From Cranoglanis bouderius (taxonomy: Eukaryota; Chordata; Actinopteri; Siluriformes; Cranoglanididae): a DNA stretch of 64,000 nt. This document shows positions 9,923 to 24,630 of the stretch, piece by piece. The stretch covers positions 21,708,756-21,772,755 of the forward strand of contig CM042544.1 in the NCBI GenBank assembly GCA_023630585.1. The letters are read 5' to 3'. The notes beneath the pieces were generated by a model. It made no database searches, was not told where the DNA came from, and saw only the letters and a program-made list of their open reading frames with translations. How positions within the stretch are numbered: the stretch's first letter is position 1; each line of letters begins with the position of its first letter. Both the position numbers and the translations under genes were made by a program.

Positions 9923-12900
9923 TCAACACAGCAATCTGGGATTAAAACAGCGAGTTGTTTACTTGCACATGTTCGTCCTGTAACAATTGTAAAATTTGTT
10001 TAAAGGTCCATACTTATGGTGTAATTAGCCTGTAACTGGGAGCTGGGAGCTGGGAGCTCAGGGGTAAGACTGCAGTATGTGGTTTAATTGATAGTTGAAT
10101 GCTTGGGCTAAATCAGTATGCAGATCAGCTGTGGAGGAAAACTGAGCTTGGGGAGTTAAATTCAGACTAAGCTGTCTGGGGAAATTGGATATTTTTAAAT
10201 GTATTATATCAACTTCTCCTTGGCCTTGGCAGGGTGAATCATAGGTTCTAATAAAGTTACTCTGGAAACAGTGAGATTTATTACTAGATTTGCCCATTAA
10301 GAGACAAACAATTCTTGTGCTCAAGACACATGGCAAAAAATTTTAATATGGCTTGTGGAAAATCAACCTCTATTAGCTGACCAGACCTTTGAATCAAATG
10401 GTACTCTAAAAACGATTAGACCAATTGATTCAGGTTTGTAGGCACACTAATTTAAAAGAACAGCGATGTTATAATCCAAGTTCAAGGCAGACAATTAATG
10501 CCAGTCTGTCTGCTTCAAATTAAAGGAGGACAGTGAATAACAACCTAGATAGGACAGGATGAATCAGCTAGCAGAGCCAAACACTCTGGATACAGCCTGA
10601 TTATAAACAGGTCATTGGTTTATTCATGCTAAAGGCATGTGATCCGGTTTAAACAGGGATTTAATAACATTGAGGTGTATTCCAGAGGCTTGGCATGCGC
10701 CGCTCACACAGGTGCTCCTACGTTTATTATTGCCTTGTGCTCTGCAGGTGGTTGAAGCGGCTTCTTTTGCCTGCGATCCAGTCAAAGAAGCTCAGGAGGC
10801 GTGCTTTCAGAGAGCGGGGTGTCAACGCCTCCTCTTCCGCTCTTAGCTCGGCCATCTGAAGGACGGCCGTATGTGCAACACACACAAACACACACACACA
10901 CAGAGACGCCCGGCAGACGAGACGGCCGTTGAGAGATTATTTGTAACATCTTGATTCTTCGATGTTTAATATTCAACAATGTTAAGAGTGTGACTATTTT
11001 TTTGGGTCAAACATTCATGCCAGCATAAATGAGAGCACTTGATGGAGCAAGGGTTGGTGTAGGTAAATGCAGCGGCGTTGTACCTGGGAGGCGATGTATT
11101 TTTCCAGGGGACTCTCCACCCTGGGCGAGCCCATCATGTCCTCCTGCTGGGGGTCTTCACTTAACATCTGGCTTCCTTTGAAATTATGGACCACACACAC
11201 AACCTGAAACAGTGTAAACCAGCCATGTGTCACTTGTCGTTCTTTCTAAAATACCTATATTTGGGGAGGAAGCGGCAGCATATAATTTAGAGCTGGAAGT
11301 AGGGAGGGAAGCCAAAGGCACAACCTTCCACAGAAGGTTAAGTGAACATTCTCTTAAGTGAACCTTTGCAAAGCAAAAGCTGTAAATCTGACCAGATATA
11401 AAAAGAGACAGAGGAAATGCACATCATACAAATCATAGACAGAGAATTTTTGGTGGTCACTCCAAAAATAAGACGGAAATGAGGGTCATTTTTAGCTGCC
11501 ATGTCAAATCCTCACGTTCCAGTGGTTTCATATAGGCATGCACCAAGTACACAATAGCTCTGATAATGCATAACACAACATCTTTCTAAACTATTTTCAA
11601 GTGAGCTTTTCTCTTAATTGGGAATGTTGGAGCTCAAACCACAATTCAAATCAGCACAATGTGGCTCCATGCTGTTGAACTTTTAGTGTCTGCATTTTTT
11701 AGAGCACGGTCTCAAAATTATATTATGAACATCTTAATATAGCAGAGCATGGCTATGTCAGTGTTCTGTACGAGATGTTTTAACATTCCTCCGTTCATTT
11801 AGCTAACAGACCGCTGCCCTGCAGTCCTAACCAGAATTCATGAATATTGGAGGATGCTCAGCATTAGTTCACTTCAGTACCCTCCCTCTCTCTCCTGGCT
11901 TAAATTCTCACTACATTTTCATTCTGAGCTTTGAAAGATGCCTGATGCCAGGCTTAAGGCAACAGTACATTATATAACTTGTGTGCAAATGGTGTTGATA
12001 AGTGATTGCATAAATCACAAAGCAAAGAGGGTCACATTTATGGTTAATGGCTCGCTCAGCCATATTTATACATCACCCATGCAAATTCCGTTACTCATAT
12101 GTTACAAATCAGTGTAGCATATGCAGCACTGCACTAAAACAGATCTACGATTATTACAACAGCATCTCTTAATTTGTAAATGAGAACATAATGAATATAC
12201 TGTATGTGCAGCGGTTGCAGAGGAATTATAGTATAGCAGAGGTGCCAACATTAGTATCATGGAAGTCCAGTAGGAAATCAGGCCATGAGAGAAACACCGA
12301 ATTTTACCACAAAAACCATAGCATATGTGGGTGGACAGGACAGCTTCATGTTAACAGCATCCGTGATAAAACATGTATTGGTTGAATTGAGGTTTGTATA
12401 TTAGTAAATATATTTACAAAGGAAAATTATGATGTTTGCATAAAAAGTATCAATTAAATGGCAATGCACAGCACAATGAACAGCCTGACTGTTGATACAG
12501 AAAAGCAAAATACACACGTTTTTCTAAAGCACATTCCACATCAATAGCATGTTGGTTCTGCAGAGAATGCAAGAGTTATGCTAGCTACTTAATTAGTCTT
12601 CTTTTCTCCCAGATGTGTGCTAAACAACAGAAAGAAAATAGCAAGGTGAAAGTCCAGTGCGGCTGCTACTTGGCTCACAAGACCAAGGGTCATGCATTCA
12701 CAGGTTAAATTTCCCTTAGATAAAGTTGGGGTGAAGCAAAAGTAACCACTGCCAGAAGCAAATGCATGTCTTTCACGTCCTTTCCCCTTTCCCCTTCAGT
12801 GAAGTGTCCTTTCAGTCGGGTGGATTTTAATTTGCTTTATGTGTCTCCCATAAATGCTACAGCTAAACCATAGAGCTAACCCTTCTGGTACAGAACAGCA

Positions 12901-15900
12901 ATTATAGCTCTACAGTAATTCTGGCTACTAGAGGTCGACCGATTGATCGGTTTTGCCAATTAATCAGCACCAATAACCGACTGCTGGAACAAAAGGCGAT
13001 ATTATAACGAAAAGCAAAAATCCACACCGATAGTTGTTCCCATTTGCATCTGTCGCGGGAGCGGCTGAGAAGGGTCCGCTGTCATTATACAGTACGCGAG
13101 CGGCCTCTAGAGGCAAAATAAAAACTATCACTGACAAATTTTGTTGTGTAATTTGAAGTGTTTTTTTGATTCATTTTGGATGTATATCTTTTATTTATAC
13201 TAATATTTATTAATCGTTAATATATATTAATATTTATTTCATTTTAAAAAGTACAGTACATTCTCATGGTACAGTCAGTACTGTTTATTTTTGTAATAAA
13301 GTGCAGCGATATTTTACTTTGAGTGTTATGTTTTCATTCAGTATCAATTTTTAAAAACTATTGGTTGATTAATCGGTTATCGGCAGGTACTGCCCAACTT
13401 AGTAATCGGTATTGGTAAAATCCACTATCGGTCGACCTGGCTACACATTAGAAGTAAAAAGATAATGGAAATCTTGCAGAACACTTCAGCAACACTGTAT
13501 TTTAGTGATAACAGTAACAATGTTTGTCGCTATGACATTAAATATCAGAATTTACTGTAGCTCCATCAAGTACTATATGATTTTTGCAGTCTGAGTGATA
13601 ATGGCTTAATTAGATCTTTATTTTTTGTATAATTTATTTAACTGTCACTAAGATGCCACTGAAAAAAGCACTCCTATTCTCTGATCACTTCTGACACAAC
13701 CTGGCCTCTGATAAATTAATTACTGTCAATCAAATATTAATATTTGAGTTTGGCAAGTCATTAGAATAGACAGGCTTTGGAAAATTTCTGTCTCTTATGA
13801 AAACTAGTGAAAATCACTAGCACCATGAAAGGCATGTGCGAGCGATTTATATAATCTCCCCTCCAAATGATACCATCTTGAGTTCTTGAGTTCCCTAAAG
13901 GCCCAGCAGTAAACTGATGGGTGCCAGGGTGACTAAGCAGCTCCTCCACACTGTCACCATGTATCTCTAAGATCTCTTGGCTCTCAGACGTCTTTACAGC
14001 CTGTTCAGTTAAGCTTGGTATTTCACTGGTATAAGTCTCTTCATCCCACAACATGCAGATTTACACAAGCCTGCGCATATCAATCAAACATACATGCAGT
14101 ATAGCAGCACACTCATATACGGAAGCCCTAAGCGGCCATGCATTATTGATTTTTTTTCTTTCTTGTTTTCTCGTGATCTCAAACTTAATTTTCTCATGAG
14201 CTCAACATAACAGAAGTTGTTTTCTCGTGAACGCAACTTAATTTTCTTGTGATCTTGACATAACGTGAGAAAATCTCACGCCTTGTGAATGGGACTGGTG
14301 TTACATGCACGTTGGCCTCTTCGCCATCAAAAATTTATCAATTGCCTGCTGTAGAGATGGACTTTATCTACACATTAAGAGAGAAGGGTGTCGGACACTA
14401 ATGTGGAAGTCATCAATCCTGCAGGGATGACGTATTTTTGAAGGCCAACCTGGAAGTTAGCATCACCCTGGTTCCCTTGACAAAAATCCAATAGGATTTT
14501 TCCATTGGCTTTTGGATTATTGCAGAAAATAAGCTCTGTGACCAACAAAAGTTTATGATTGTTACACATTTTGTTCATCAAGATAATCTTCACAAATGAA
14601 CACAAATTTTATGCCTAAATACAATCACCAGAACTAAAAAGCTAACGTTAGGCTATAAATGAACTACACCACGGTCACATGACTTCAACGTCACCACCAC
14701 TAAGCTTCCGACAACTCTTTCAATCTTTATTTAAAAAACACTACAATTGGAAATACTATAAATTGATAAATCTACAAGTTGGAAAGTTTGAGTTGGAACA
14801 GTTTGCAAGAACACGAATGTAAACACAACAAGGCTGTAGTAGATGAGTTTTCCTGTTCGGCATGATGACGTTTAATGTCCTCGACAACCTCTGTAGTCCC
14901 ATATAGCCACTTTTTAGCAACTCCCTTTTTCAAGACACGCAAAAGCTTAACAAAATCACGAGTGGGGTATTACTGATGTATTTTATGTCGTAGAACAAAA
15001 AAATTTATAATGCATGGCCACCGTACTCATACACCGCTGTGCTCCACTGATGAAGCAAAACATGACATTAGGAGATGGTGATAAATCAAGTATCAAGATA
15101 CCTGAAGACATTCTACAACATATGAATCACAATATATAGAATTACTAACAAACTGGCAGCAAAACATTAGCGTTCAAAACATGTTTAATGATCAACGTTT
15201 ATGTATACAGTTGCAATCAAAATTATTCAACCCCCATTGCAAATCAGGTTTATTGTCAAAATGTACTTTCAGCTGTTTGCAATGAACAAATCAAACAAAA
15301 GCAACTGAAATAGTTTAACACAACAAATGCACTCAAAACTCACCCAAAATTCAACTGAAAATGCAACTTATAATGACTTCTACAGTCTCAAAATTATTCA
15401 ACCCCCTGAATAGAATCCCTCACAACAGCACAAATATGCAAAACAGGTGTTGTCTCAAACACACTTGATGCAACTGATGTAACTAATCAAGGGCTTCATT
15501 AGTTGCACCAGGTGTGCTTGAGCTGGAACACATGAAATATCTGAACTGGCTAGGGGCAGAAAACACATGAAATACCTGGACGGTAAAAGGAAGCTATCAA
15601 CGGCTACAACCAGATTTCTGAGAAGGCAGGTTGTGAAAAACCCTCGAGTGACTGCAAAAGACCTGCAGCAAGAGTTGGTGGCAACAGGCACTGAGGTTTC
15701 AGTGAGCACAGCATGGCGCGTACTAGACGCAGAAGGTTTCCATGCCAGAACTCCAAGATGTACACCACTATTGACCCAAAAGCACAAGAAAAGTCGGCTC
15801 AAAATCATATAGATAAGCCATAGAAGTTTTGGGTTTCTGTTCTGTGCAGCGATGAAACAAAACTGGAACTTTTCAGCACGATGGATCAGTGGTATGTCTG

Positions 15901-18160
15901 GAGAAAGAAGAATGAAGAAAGAACACTATGTCCACAGTCAAGCATGGTGGTGGCTCGGTGATGCTCTGGGGCTGCTTTGCATCCTCTGGCACTGGAAACC
16001 GGCAGTGTGTGGAAGGCAAGATGGATTCGTTGAAGTATCAGGAAATCCTAGGAGAAAACGTCATGCCGTCTGTGAGGAAGCTGAAGCTTGGGCGTCATTG
16101 GACCTTCCAACAAGACAATGATCCCAAGCATACCTCAAATTCCACCAAGGCTTGGTTGCAGAAGAAGTCCTGGAAGATTCTACAGGGCCATCAGTCACCT
16201 GACTTGAACCCCATAGAAAATCTCTGGTGGGATTTGAAGAAGGCAGTTGCAGCACGCAAACCCAAGAATATTACTGAACTGGAGGCCATTGCTCATGAGG
16301 AATGGGCTAAGATTCCTCAGGAATGCTGCCAGAAGCTGGTGTCTGGCTGTGCATCTCGTTTGCAGCAGGTCATAATAGCAAAAGGGTGCTCTACTAAGTA
16401 CTAAAGATGCTTGCCATGAAGGGGTTGAATAATTTTTAAACCGGAGGACATTATAAGTTGCCTTTTCAGTTGAATTTGGGCAAACCTTGAAGCATTCATT
16501 GTGCTGAACTATTTCAATTGCTTTTGTTTGATTTGTTCATTGCAAACAGCTGAAAGTCTGTAAATTTTGACAATAAACCTGATTTGCAATGGGGGTTGAA
16601 CTGTATATACATATAGTCATGTGAAAAAATAAGTACACCCTATGGAAATTGTTGGCTTTTTTGACATATTTAGACAAGCAAACATTTGATCATCTTTGAA
16701 ACAGTACCTATTAATAAAGTTGATATACTTAAACAAAACCACAGGGAAAATGAGCTTTTTCAATCGTTTATTCAACAGAAATATCAATAGATGTGATATT
16801 CCTCTGTGGAAAATGTAAGTACACCCTTGGCCTCAGAATCTAGTATTGCCCCCTTTAGCAGAAGTAACTTCTTGTAGGCGTTTTGCATAATTGCCCACCA
16901 GGCTTGCTGGAATTTTTGACCACTCTTCCATGCAATATTCTTTCAGTTGCAAGATGTTTGAGGGTTTTCTTGCATCTGCTGACAGTTTCAAATTCCCCCA
17001 CAACATTTCAGTGGTATTCAAATCTGGGATTTGACTAGGCCATTCCATAACCCTCCATTTCTTCTTTTTGAGCCATTCCTTGGTGGATTTGCTAGTGTGC
17101 TTAGGATCATTATCCTGTTGAAAGGTCCACTTTCAGGTCAACTTCAACTTTCAGACAGATGGCCTCACATTATCTTCAAGCACTCTTTGATATGATGCAG
17201 AATTCATAGTTGAATCAATGAATGGAAGTTGTCCAGTCCCTAAGGCAGCAAAGCAAACCCCAACCATAACATTTCCACCACCATGCTTCACAGTTGGTAT
17301 GAGGTGCTTCTCCTGAAAAGCTGCCTTTGGTCTGTGCCAAACATGTCTGCTGTTACTGTGGCCAAACAACTCTATCTTTAATTCGTCTGTTCAGAGCATA
17401 TTATTCCAAAAGGCCTGGTCTTTGCCTATATGCTCATTGGAAACTGTAGTCTTGCAATGGCTTTTTCCTCGCACGCCTCATATGCAGGTAAGATTTGTGA
17501 TCTCTTTCTGATTGTAGAAGCATGCACTTTGACACCAATGGTTGCAAGACTTACTAGCAGATCCTGTGATGAAATTTTGGGGTTCTTGGAGACTTCAGTT
17601 TGCATCAGATGGTCTGCACTTGGGCTGAATTAGCTGGGACTGTCATTTGAAATCTGCATCACTTGTAGATGATTTTCCTTAAATTTGGAGATCTTTTTAA
17701 ATCCCTTGCCAGACTCATAGCCATCCACAACCTTTTTTCTGAAGGTCTTATAGAACTCTTTAGCTCTTGGCATGATGACACCACACACCTCAATAGCAAA
17801 GGAAACACCAGACACTAGATATGACAGGGGTATAAATAAGGCAGGTTCCACCTGCACTCCCTAAGCAGGTTCTAATCACTGGCACCCAATCTTGAACGTG
17901 TGATTCTAATTTTATGGATTTGAAGGTGTGATAAATGTAGGGGTGTACTTACTTTTTCATGTGATTGATCTGTTTTTTGTTAATTTAAATTGTGAAAATT
18001 ACTACAAAATCAATTTTATGTCATTTTATACAGTGTATAAATTTTTTTAATTAGGCACTGTTTCGAAGAGGATCAAATGTTTGCTTGTCCAAATGTCAAA
18101 AAAGCCAACAGTTTCCACGAGGTATACTTATTTTTTCACATGACTGTATGTATATATATC

Positions 18161-18221
<61 letters not shown>

Positions 18222-19887
18222 AGAGATTGAGCACCAGTGGACGAGGCCAACGATGTGATGATTTAAAAGTAGGTGTCGGTGTCTTGCTGTAGGGGCAGTC
18301 ATATGCAACTGTATTTGTCCGTGTAACGTCACAAATCCTGCCATATTCAAACAAGCCGTTTTTGAGCTTGGTTAAATAAATGCTCTTTTTGTACTAAGGA
18401 GGTATTAAGCTATAAAACTTGCAGGACGTTCTAATGGTGCATTAATGACCTCTTATATGTCAAAAGATGAAGGAAAATTTGATTGGCTTAGTGGTTAGCA
18501 TGTTTGATTCACACCTCCAAGGTTGGGGGTTTGATTCCCGCCACCGCCCTGTGTGTGCAGAGTTGCATGTCCTCCCCGTGCTTCAGGGGTTTCCTCCAGG
18601 TACTCCAGTTTCCTCCCCAGTCCAAAGACATGTGTTGTAGGCTGATTGGCATCTCTAAATTGTCCGTAGTGTGTGTGTGATTGTGTGTGATTGTGCCCTG
18701 TGATGGATTGGCACCCTGTCCAGGGTGTCCCCCGCCTTGTGCCGCGAGTCCCCTGTGATAGGCTCCAGGCTCCCTGTGACCCTGTGTAGGATAAGCGGTA
18801 CAGAAAACGGAAATGTCATGACCCCTTTAATATTAAATCAGCTGCTTTCAGTGTACCCAAGTGTATTAAGTGTTTAAAAGTGACACATAAGACTTTGAAG
18901 ACTAATCTTTACTCTGCTGCATATAACTGTCCTTAAATTTATTGTAATTGTTTTCATGTGTTATATTGTATATGTTTTAAATGTGCTTGTATTGTATCTC
19001 TGGGAGTGTAAAGCACTTTGATCAACTTGTGTTGCTTTTAAATGTGCTATATGAATAAAATGTGATAAATTGTGATTGATAACCATAAATTAACATAATA
19101 TCGATATTATATTGTGATATTGCCCAGCCCAACATGACATTATCCCATGTAGCTTGCATTAGCGCCTTCACACATTAAAAAATACATGCAGTTTTGTAGA
19201 AAATGTATGCACAAGCTTGCATGCAACAGCCTGATGGACGGAGTCCATATATATCACACACAGTGGCGTATGAGGCATGTTGGGGACCGGAAAGTTTGTA
19301 ATGAAATTCTGAAGATCTGTAAGCACTAGTAGGCTAAATGTGGATTGGTCATGAGCTCTTTTCCATCTATGCTGCAAATTCATCATTCACTGACTGGTCC
19401 TATAGTGAAGTTTAAATGCAACATCCAGGCCAAGCTAAGCTGCACAAAACCTTAACTAGGCTAGCTACATAAGCAACATCTATATAGGGTGACAATAAAT
19501 TATCTATATATAGATTGATCTAAACAACCTAAAGGTTTACCCAGAGTACATGTTATAAGCTTTTACAGGCCAGGCGCCAGCTCGAAAAAAAATTCACCAG
19601 TTCTTACTCATAAATAGTAACTAGAGGATACAGTGTTCACAGCGAGGGTCAACTTAGTTCCCTGCTGCTCAGAGCAAGTGACACACGCAGAGAGAACACA
19701 GTTGTGGCTGCTTCTACATTAATCTCCCACAATAACACCATTTTCACTAAGCTCTGAAAGCTTGGAAAGAGCTCTAACAAGATGGATTTCTCCTGTAGAA
19801 TAACACATCTACAGACTGATGCTGGAAGTGGAGAAAAAAAATCCATCTCCCTGTGCATGCTACATCCAAAAATACATAACTGGATTT

Positions 19888-19927
<40 letters not shown>

Positions 19928-22900
19928 GAGAGAGAGAGAGAGAGAGATACTTAGACACAGGAACAGTGAATGAAACAGCCTGACCTACACGAGCCAGATT
20001 GACACCTTCACCAGGTGTGATTACTGTGTGTGCTGCACTTTAAACCATGTACGAATGTTCATACACATGAGATATGGCATAACTTATAAAAGGTTCGTAT
20101 CAGGTCAGTACTGGACATCAGCTGACACTCGGAGCTCATATTATTGAATAAAAATGGAAAAAATGGCACTGACACAAAACATGGGACCTTTGCTAACTAT
20201 GTCTACAGTAGTTAATGGCCACTTCCACTACACACACTATAGTCCAAAGAAATTCAACAGTTTTGGTGCCAACTTAGTGGAGAAATCCACCCACATGCAT
20301 GTTTTTGGACATTGGGAGAAAACTGGACAACCCTGAGGAAACCCATGCAAACAAATGCACTCCAACCCAAGCTCAGGATCAATCTGGGAATCCTGGAGCT
20401 GTGACATGGCAACGCTTCCAGCTGCACCATTTTTACTTTGAAATATTAATGTGATCCTTTACAGATTATTTCGGATTCGAATTTTGAATAATGTCCTTGG
20501 CTGTCAATCACCATTAACGGTTTGGACCTGTCCATTGATTAGGTTGGTGCTTTGATTTGGTGCTTTTCTAACACATGCTTCCTGTTGAACTTGAATGAAT
20601 TTCAAGGTGTGATGTTTAGCAGAACAAAGAGACAGTGATGACTTAACAGCAGATTCTATTTCGAGCCATTTGGCAGATTTATTTTTAAACAGCTGGCATA
20701 TCGTTTCTCTTCAAGCACAGAATTAGCTAATTAGTGAACGGGTCCAATCCACCACTACTGACTGACAGACTATTCTGTAAAGTGACATTAAGAAATAAAA
20801 GTTTTAAAACCTTTTAAATAGGCCAAATATGAAACACATACAAAATAAAAATGAACCACAATAAAACCGTTACTGTGAAATTAAAATGATGGAGTAATAA
20901 ACTCAGCAATAAAAGAAACATCCCTTTTTCAGGAGACTGTATTTTAAAGATAATTTTGGAAAAATCCAAATAAGCTTTACAGATCTTTATTGGAAAGGGT
21001 TTAAACAATGTTTTTCATGCTTGTTCAATGAACCATAAACAATTATCGCACATGCACCTTTGGACCAGTCCTTAAGACACTAACAGTTTGCAGGCGGTAG
21101 GCAATTAAGGTCACAGTTACAATAACTTGGGACACTAAAGAGACCTTTGTACCGACTTTGAAAAACCACCACCACACCAGAAGAAAGATGCCTAGGGTGC
21201 CTGCTCACCTGTGTGAACATGCCATAGGCCTGCTGCAGGAAGGCATGAGGACTGCAGATGTGGCCAGAGCAATAAGCTGCAATGTCCGTAATGTAAGACG
21301 CCTAAGACAGTGCTACAGGGAGACAGGAAGGACAACTGATCGTCCTTGCAGTGGCAAACCACGTGTAACCATGTGTCCTCCCAGACGTGATTGAGAACTT
21401 GCAAATGCCTTGGTGGAAGAGTGGAGATGTCAAATGTCTGTGAAACTTGTTCAGTTTATGTCTCAGGTGTTGAAACTTTTTATGTTAATGCAAATATTTA
21501 CACATGTTAAATTTGCTGGAAATAAAAGCAGTTGATTGTGAGAGGACATTTATTTTTTTTTGCTGAGTTTATTTCATAATAATAAGTTGAATGAATTAAA
21601 TTAATGACAATTTCCTTGTCCATTTATTTATGTTATCATTTATGATGATTATTTATTTCCTAACACTGTCATTTGTAATTCCATGACAGTCAGTCAGGTG
21701 CCTGACACTTTCCTAATGATTTTCTACTTAACATCAAGCTTCATTACACAAAAATCATGAGACAAATGAAGCACAGCTCCTTACCAGAAAGGTGGCAATG
21801 GCCACTCCGATGATAAAGCCAGCGATTACGTCAGACCAGTGGTTACGGTACTCTGCCACCCTGTTAATACCAGTCAGGAAGGCCAGGCACATCAGCCCCA
21901 GAGACATGACTGGCTTGGCCAACCTGGTCCCTTTGGCTTTCACCGAGCAAGTGATGTACATCTGAAACGAGGGGAAAGGAGGAAGGATCCAAGTTCACAT
22001 CAGCTCAAATCTTCATCTCAAGTGGATAATCAATTACTGTGTAGAGCATTAACCTGGATTAGTTCAGCTTTAGTGCCCCTCAGAGAGGAAACACTGTGTT
22101 GTATCAGTCAGAGGAACAATACCACACCTGGGAGCTACAAGCCTACAAGCACAGTTTTCTTCTCACTGCTGATAACATGCATTAGAAAATCTGTAATCCA
22201 GCTAGGCCTGTAAATGCCAGACTGTCTATTTGGAATATCATGAAAGTGTAGTGGTTGTGCATGACGGTACATCAATACACAATAAGAGTGCTTTTTGTGC
22301 ATGAAAAAGAGCAAGATTCAGGATTGTGTGTGCTTGTACATATATGACCTGAATTAAGTGTGAGCAGTGTGCAGCTGCCTAACTGTCTGAGCTAAATCGA
22401 GCTGACTGAGCGAGAGAGAGCCAGACACAGCGCCTGAGGCAGGACTGTCTGCAGGCCAGCTAATGCACAGCACTTCAGTAAAAATGGTCTTTATACTGTA
22501 CATTCTCCCATTCTAAACAAATCACTGTACTGAAGCTTTGTACATACTTCATTCATTCATGAGGAATCAGCTATTGTAATCCCTTAGGAGTCTTAGCTAG
22601 TGATGCACAAATGAAAATGACATTGGGGGTGAAAATGAAAATGAAAACCAAAAGAAACAGATTTTCTTTTTGGTACCACTGCATAAATCGTGCTCATTTC
22701 ATTCGCCTTTTATTACTTCTTTCAAATGAAGCATAATTGAGAAACTATAAAGCATTATGATAATACAGTTTGGTTCATAACGAGTATAAAATACCACACT
22801 GTGAAAACTGACAATAAACAAACGAATGTGGAAATTTGTTTAACAGGCACTGCCAAATGTTTACACATGCATGGAGTGGATTGTGTACTGCATGTATGCT

Positions 22901-24581
22901 AATCTGCCTGCCCCGGTGTACTGTAAACAGTTTCTAGACTCAGTTATAATGCAGCACCATGTCCCTTGTTTTACTGTTTGTCACACAAATGTCATGCTGC
23001 TATGACACAATTTCATCCCACCACCAAGACTTTAGACACTGGTTTTATTGTGTGCAGCAGCTTTTCCAAATAGTGTCCTCCAAAATTATTGGCACCTAAC
23101 AGAAAAAAAAAACATAAAAAGAATAACATGCAATAAAGTGATATTTTCATCTCAAACATACAGACACTGTACAGTTCTATTTAAACACATAACTTTCAAA
23201 AACAAAAAATATCCTTTATACGCTCACTGGCCACTTTAACAGAAACATCTATACTCTAACACATTCATGTAATTATCCAATCAGCAGCACAATGCATAAA
23301 ATTATGCAGATACAGTGCCCTCCACTAATATTGGCACCCTTGGTAAATATAAGCAAAGGAGGCTGTGAAAAATTGTCTTTATTGTTTAACCTTTTGATCT
23401 TTTGTTAGTGGAGGGCACTGTACAAGTCAAAAGCTTCAGTTCATGTTTACATCACACATCAGAATGGTGACAAAATGTGATCTCAGTGACTTCGACCTCG
23501 ACATTTGAAGATCGGAAAAACATCACCTGGTCTTATCTTCAACTGTCCAGGTTCCTGTGCTTATTGTAGCCTCAGATTCCTGTTCTTGGCTGACAGGAGT
23601 GGAACCCGATGTGGTCTTCTGCTGCTGTGGCCCATCCACCTCAAGTTTTGCCGTGTTGTGGTTTCTGAGATGCTTTTCTGCTCACCATGGTTATAAAGTG
23701 CTTACCGTAGCCTACCAGTCTGGCCTCTGATCTCTCTCATCAACAAGGTGTTTCCAACCACAGAACTGTCACTCACTGGATGTTTTATGTTTTTCACACT
23801 GTCCTGGGTAAAATCTAGAGAACGTAAATCCGTGAAAATCTCGAGAGATCAACAGTTTCTAAAATACTCACACCAGCACATCTTGCACCAACAACCATTT
23901 CATGGTCAAAGTCACGGGCATCACATTTTTTCCCATTCTTATGACTGATGTGAACATTAAGTGATGCTCTTGACCTGTATCTGCATGCTTTTATGCATTG
24001 AATAGGCACTGCACTGCTGCCACATGATTGGCTAATTGGATACAGGGGTACAGGTGTTCCTACTAAAGTGGCCGATGAGTGTACATCCTGGTACTGATCA
24101 GCATTTATAATATCATCAGCCAAATGCTCCTGAACCACCAGCCACAAAACAACCCCAAAGCATTAATGATCCACCACCGTACAGTCAGTATGGGGGCTTT
24201 TCCTTGAATGCGGTTCGCTTTTTCCCTACAGCTCCGTTACTGAAATAAAAAAAGAGGCTGCAAAAAGTTTGATTTTGGTCTCATTTGACCACAGCACATA
24301 GTGCCAGTTGTAGTCCCAGTGACAGTTGGTAAAGTGCTACACGTTATTGGTCTCTCTCAGAAAGAGCTGGTTACTTGGAATACTTTCAAACAGCTTGTTG
24401 TTATGGGGGTGGTGTTTTAACAGTTGAACTTTTTTAAACAACCTCAAAAATTCTCTTTTTGTACAGTTCCAAATATATGATCTTTATAGGCTCATATGTG
24501 AAATTCCTGTCAAATTCTCTACTGTTCTCAAATGTTCCAGGCATGTGAAAGTTTTTATTATGGTCGTAGTTGTGCTTAAAT

Positions 24582-24630
<49 letters not shown>

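Noticed and set aside
18077..18354. ORFs with Val-Cys or His-Thr runs
   Set aside because: Translations of the TG microsatellite and transposon end.
18482..18540. tRNA-like A and B boxes
   Set aside because: They belong to a SINE head; no foldable complete tRNA cloverleaf or stand-alone gene.
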